Shown: positions 61,098 through 64,000 of the stretch, piece after piece | Position numbering within the stretch: the first letter of the stretch is position 1 | Layout: each line of letters starts with the position of its first letter | Assembly: GCF_042666505.1 (NCBI RefSeq) | Contig: NZ_JBHTDN010000001.1 | Span: forward strand, 372,001 to 436,000 | DNA length: 64,000 nucleotides | Origin: Parapedobacter sp042666505 | GTDB taxonomy: Bacteria; Bacteroidota; Bacteroidia; Sphingobacteriales; Sphingobacteriaceae | Reading direction: 5' to 3' | Notes under the pieces: model-generated | What the model saw: only the letters and a program-made list of their open reading frames with translations | Told to the model about the DNA's origin: nothing | The model's database searches: none | Translations under genes and position numbers: made by a program

Positions 61098-62524
61098 ATC
61101 CACAGCGATTTTTGAAGTACCTGCACTTGGTTCCGGTTTTTGGCGTCCATTTTGAGATAGAGGTTGCTGACGTGGTATTTAGTTGTACTAAGGGTGATGC
61201 AGAGCCGCTCAGCGATTTCTTTGTTTGTTAACCCTTCCCAAATGCACTGCAAAACTTCAATTTCGCGATCGGTAAGCTCATATTGATTTTTTAAGGTATC
61301 TATCATGCTTTTTTTCATGTCGTTCTTGGCCGGGATATCGACAAAGCCATTTTTAAGACGACATGATTCGGCTTCTTTGATTTCCAAGGCGTTGAAGTAG
61401 TTGTCAAGCTCTCTACGGTACCGTTCGTTTTCATGCTGTAGCGACCTTGCTTTAAAGATGATCGCAAAACTAATGCTGATGATTTCAAGCGCGCTCACCA
61501 ATCGGAACGTGGTGATGTCAAATGCGGAAAAAGCCATTGAATCGATGCGGGTATTTAATAGGTATAACAACCCAATCACCATGACAAAGCCGAGCGAAAG
61601 CAGGAGGAAGCGAGCATAAACATCTGTACGGAATCTTTTTGCAGCCACGTATAGGCAGGTCAACGGAAAAACGAAACAAGAAGTGTAAATGATCGCATAA
61701 ACAATTGTACTCTTCGTAAACACGTAAACGACAGAGGCGGCCAGCATAAGCAGGGAAATCAGCACATATACCCTTTTGAAGCGATTGAAAGAGGTGTTAA
61801 GATCCAGGAAGTAATAGGTGAATGGTACGGAAACGATGGACGTCAGTATGCTGAATAACATGGTTGGGTAATCCATGTTCCAGCGGCCAGCGGAGAGATA
61901 GAAAAACATCCCGTCTTCGTAAAGGAAAGAAAGAAACGTGAAGAATAAAAGGGTGCAATAGGCGACGAACCGTTTGTCTTTGAAGATGAGATAAAAGACA
62001 AGGTTGAATATCAACGACATCAGCGCGAGCCCGTAGTACAGTCCGATGCGAAGCATTTGCAGTGATTCCGATTGTGTAAATGCGTGTCTTTCCCTTAGTT
62101 GTACCGTTATCACTTGTGGAACGTGATTATCTAGTTGCACGTAATATAGGGAATCGTTTGGAATGAATTCGTATTGAGGGAAGCGGGAGCGATTTGTAAA
62201 ACCCGATTGGTTCACCGTACTGCTGGGTATGATGGTCGGCTTCCCGTCCCGAGACACGTAAAATTTATAGTCATGGATACGTGCCGATGGGATCTGGAAG
62301 ACCACCGATCTACCCAATAGGGCTTGAGGGATTACGCCGCGGATCCACGTATAACCCTGCGTATCCTGTGCGACCGACAGAGATTGGTTTCCTGCAATCG
62401 CCTTAAATTTAAGATTATTTACGACAGATGAGGACCTAGCTTCGGACGCTGCCTTGACAACAAAAGCTGAACAAAAAAAAGAAAAAAAGACAACACCGAT
62501 ACGGAAGAAAGTACTGCTTTTCAT
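61094..62524 (-). CDS. 7TMR-DISM membrane sensor with LuxR-type DNA-binding domain
   Basis: A 476-residue one-component regulator. A signal peptide (residues ~1-28, ending VVKAAS) is followed by a DISM-type extracellular domain (~30-160), seven membrane helices (~165-370), a coiled coil (LQHENERYRRELDNYFNALEI cut here) and a C-terminal LuxR HTH (YELTDREIEVLQCIWEGLTNKEIAERLCI and TKYHVSNLYLKM). There is no kinase, so the DNA-binding domain is attached to the membrane sensor. A frame 30 bp longer exists (ATG 62554), but that start lies too close to the -7 box at 62556-62563. It is first gene of the three-gene ATGA-linked operon. Confidence 0.88.
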   Translation of the reverse strand: MKSSTFFRIGVVFFSFFCSAFVVKAASEARSSSVVNNLKFKAIAGNQSLSVAQDTQGYTWIRGVIPQALLGRSVVFQIPSARIHDYKFYVSRDGKPTIIPSSTVNQSGFTNRSRFPQYEFIPNDSLYYVQLDNHVPQVITVQLRERHAFTQSESLQMLRIGLYYGLALMSLIFNLVFYLIFKDKRFVAYCTLLFFTFLSFLYEDGMFFYLSAGRWNMDYPTMLFSILTSIVSVPFTYYFLDLNTSFNRFKRVYVLISLLMLAASVVYVFTKSTIVYAIIYTSCFVFPLTCLYVAAKRFRTDVYARFLLLSLGFVMVIGLLYLLNTRIDSMAFSAFDITTFRLVSALEIISISFAIIFKARSLQHENERYRRELDNYFNALEIKEAESCRLKNGFVDIPAKNDMKKSMIDTLKNQYELTDREIEVLQCIWEGLTNKEIAERLCITLSTTKYHVSNLYLKMDAKNRNQVQVLQKSLWI

Positions 62525-62555
62525 GGCTGGTAGACAAACGGTAGTGAATTTCATG

Positions 62556-62563
62556 CAAAAGTA
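62556..62563 (-). promoter_or_regulatory. -7 element TACTTTTG for the sensor/hydroxylase/sulfotransferase operon
   Basis: A perfect TAnnTTTG on the minus strand, 31 bp before ATG 62524. This placement argues against the ATG at 62554. Confidence 0.55.
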
Positions 62564-62630
62564 GGATTATTCCCGCAAGGTTTTGATAAATACTAGACTA
62601 AAGTATAGGTGTTTTTTAGGAGCGTTTGGC

Positions 62631-62638
62631 TAGTTTTG
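62631..62638 (+). promoter_or_regulatory. -7 element TAGTTTTG for the tail-collar operon
   Basis: A perfect TAnnTTTG, 42 bp before the 35-codon ORF at 62680. The divergent -7 boxes are ~70 bp apart, so the membrane regulator could bind between them. Confidence 0.55.
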
Positions 62639-62679
62639 CCGTCTATCAATATCAATCAATAATACATATTAATAAACTA

Positions 62680-62787
62680 ATGGAAGGACATCTACCGCAC
62701 AGCTTCTTCGTTGATCGCTCATTGCAACACTCTCCTAATATCGCGTCGTTATACGTAGCCTATTTGAACATACTAACGACGCGTTGA
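62680..62787 (+). CDS. Small ORF of 35 codons at the head of the tail-collar operon
   Basis: An uninterrupted ATG-to-TGA frame encoding a 35-residue peptide that begins MEGHLPHSFFVDR and ends NILTTR, with His and Ser in the first half. Its stop ends 1 bp before the ATG of the next gene (TGATATG), as expected for a real cistron in an operon. It lies ~40 bp after a perfect -7 element. It could be a leader peptide, a small structural protein or a modified precursor. No family is recognised. Confidence 0.5.
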   Translation: MEGHLPHSFFVDRSLQHSPNIASLYVAYLNILTTR

Positions 62788-62788
62788 T

Positions 62789-63496
62789 ATGCTATTGCCT
62801 AGACGTAATTTTTTAAAGGGGATGGGCATCGCCGCATTGACGGCTTATCTGTCTGATTCGTCGTTGGTGTTTTCCTCGACTTCTTTTTCCGCCGTATTGC
62901 ATATTGGCGGCATAGCCAATGATCTACTTAAGCTGCCGCAGGGTATCCATGGAATGCTGTTGCACGAAGCCGAAAGAAATCTGGAAACGCTCCGCTTAGG
63001 CGCCAGTGAACTTTGGGTGGTGGAAGACGACCACCTGGTACTTCTCCCTAATGGAGTTGGCGGCCGTTATGACGTTGCGGCAACGGGAAATAAAAGCCCA
63101 TATCTCATCCGTCAGATTGGCCGATGCCGAACGGCAATTTTTGGATTGACGCTGGATAACCAGATTTCCGGCATCGCAAACGGAATCAAAGCAGCCATGG
63201 TTAAATCGGATAAGCTTAGGCAACTAACCGGGTGTAAACAGGTCTACTGTATGGTATCGGGACCGGCCTTCAATAAACCTTTGGTTAAGCAGATAATAGC
63301 GGAAAGCCGAGGCGTGGATCAGTGGTTCATACCTACGGCGTCCGAAATGCGAAAAGCCAATCAGCTTGTCAACATGAAAGATGCGGACGGCAATTATGTG
63401 CTTGTCAGTCTAAATGAAACAGACTTATGCAGTTTCCAACGGATAACTCATCAAGACAGGGGAACAATAATTGTAGATTCAAGGATTCGCGTATAG
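62789..63496 (+). CDS. Tat-signal exported protein of unknown family
   Basis: A 235-residue protein beginning with a twin-arginine leader (LLPRRNFLKGMGIAALTAYL). The mature part has LPQGIHGMLLHEAERNLETL, a beta-prone centre (ELWVVEDDHLVLLPNGVGG), GRCRTAIFGLTLDNQISG and a C-terminus (VLVSLNETDLCSFQRITH). No known fold or catalytic motif is recognised. It sits between the 35-codon ORF and the tail-collar gene (63 bp gap), so it is likely part of the same system. The Tat pathway implies it folds, perhaps with a cofactor, before export. Confidence 0.7.
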   Translation: MLLPRRNFLKGMGIAALTAYLSDSSLVFSSTSFSAVLHIGGIANDLLKLPQGIHGMLLHEAERNLETLRLGASELWVVEDDHLVLLPNGVGGRYDVAATGNKSPYLIRQIGRCRTAIFGLTLDNQISGIANGIKAAMVKSDKLRQLTGCKQVYCMVSGPAFNKPLVKQIIAESRGVDQWFIPTASEMRKANQLVNMKDADGNYVLVSLNETDLCSFQRITHQDRGTIIVDSRIRV

Positions 63497-63559
63497 TCAG
63501 CAAACCAAAAGATTAACAGAACAAAACAACAGATTACTTAACCATAAATTTGATTTGAA

Positions 63560-64000
63560 ATGGAAACACTAATGGCATTTATTGCGTTATTCGGAGGCAA
63601 CTTCGCACCCCGGGGTTGGGCGTTTTGTCAGGGGCAGATTTTGTCTATCGCGCAGAATTCAGCCTTGTTTTCGCTGTTGGGAACTACTTACGGGGGGAAT
63701 GGCCAGACCACGTTTGCCTTGCCCGATCTGCGCGGACGCGCGCCCATCGGCGCGGGACAGGGGCCCGGGCTTCCACCTTATTCGCTTGGACAACTCGGCG
63801 GGGCGCCGACCACGACGTTATTGATTACCAATATGCCGGCACATAACCACCTTGCGACCGTCAACGGACTGCAGGCAACCCCAGCAGCCAGCACGGCGGC
63901 CGCTACGACCAATATTCCCGGGCCGTCGCTCGTACCGGCTGTATTGCCGAGGATTGGAAGTGGCCCGAGCGCAACAAGCATCAAGGGATACGCACCGGCG
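63560..64000 (+). CDS. Phage-tail-collar / microcystin-dependent-protein-like protein (runs off right edge)
   Basis: The first 147 codons of a tail-collar (pfam07484-type) protein: METLMAFIALFGGNFAPRGW, FCQGQILSIAQNSALFSLLG, TTYGGNGQTTFALPDLRGR and APIGAGQGPG, then MPAHNHLATV, which is the common core of this family. An Ala/Thr/Pro-rich linker follows. There is no signal peptide. Such genes often occur in tandem in Bacteroidota, and further copies may lie beyond the edge. Base composition is more GC-rich than its neighbours. Function in bacteria is unclear; phage versions form tail fibres. Confidence 0.92.
   Translation, partial: METLMAFIALFGGNFAPRGWAFCQGQILSIAQNSALFSLLGTTYGGNGQTTFALPDLRGRAPIGAGQGPGLPPYSLGQLGGAPTTTLLITNMPAHNHLATVNGLQATPAASTAAATTNIPGPSLVPAVLPRIGSGPSATSIKGYAPA

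Noticed and set aside
63560..64000. Prophage at the right edge
   Set aside because: Only a tail-collar gene is present, with no capsid, terminase or integrase nearby; the family also occurs in bacterial clusters outside prophages.

Overview
This window comes from a member of the Bacteroidota, most likely the Sphingobacteriaceae. Base composition is intermediate and I would guess a Parapedobacter-like genome, but genus is inference. Evidence: two SusC/SusD pairs, a FecR/ECF sigma pair, many TAnnTTTG -7 promoter elements, a tRNA gene without encoded CCA, and many lipoprotein or Tat-type secreted enzymes. There is no rRNA, CRISPR array or complete insertion sequence.

Layout. 1-4.6 kb (minus): a tripartite efflux system whose RND permease reads in frame, with no stop, into an OprM-like outer-membrane factor. 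4.7-13.4 kb: a small exported protein, leuS, a DPP-IV peptidase, a two-component system (7TMR-DISM histidine kinase plus NarL-type regulator), a lone IS3-OrfA-like HTH protein and tRNA-Ala(GGC). 13.5-25.3 kb (minus): polysaccharide utilisation locus 1 (SusC, SusD, GH78, GH20, sugar isomerase, AraC regulator). 25.6-29.7 kb: membrane protein, dxr, rseP, a Dabb-domain protein and YwbE. 29.7-38.5 kb: ABC exporter, secreted beta-propeller protein, NamZ-type muramidase, VOC protein, FG-GAP protein, lipoprotein hydrolase, Nudix hydrolase and an envelope protein. 38.5-50.1 kb (minus): locus 2 (GH78-like enzyme, ECF sigma, FecR, STN-type SusC, SusD, DUF4838-like protein, CBM9 lipoprotein). 50.3-55.3 kb: small membrane protein, TipA-like MerR regulator, old yellow enzyme, DMT transporter, MarR regulator with a decayed membrane-protein gene behind it, and an SRPBCC protein. 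55.4-59.4 kb: two small secreted proteins, a structured non-coding stretch, carA with an attenuator-like leader, and eno.

59.4-64 kb, cut by the right edge, is the most unusual part. A membrane-bound 7TMR/LuxR regulator, an Asp/Asn beta-hydroxylase-like dioxygenase and a sulfotransferase are joined by ATGA overlaps. They are divergent from a 35-codon small ORF, a Tat-signal protein of unknown family and a phage-tail-collar (microcystin-dependent-protein-like) gene. I read this as a candidate regulated system that makes and chemically modifies a tail-collar protein or a partner of it; the link is inferred from context only.

Start sites were chosen using signal peptides, translational overlaps and -7 elements. 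Where a longer reading frame exists upstream, the entry says so. All family calls come from reading the translated sequence, not from database searches.
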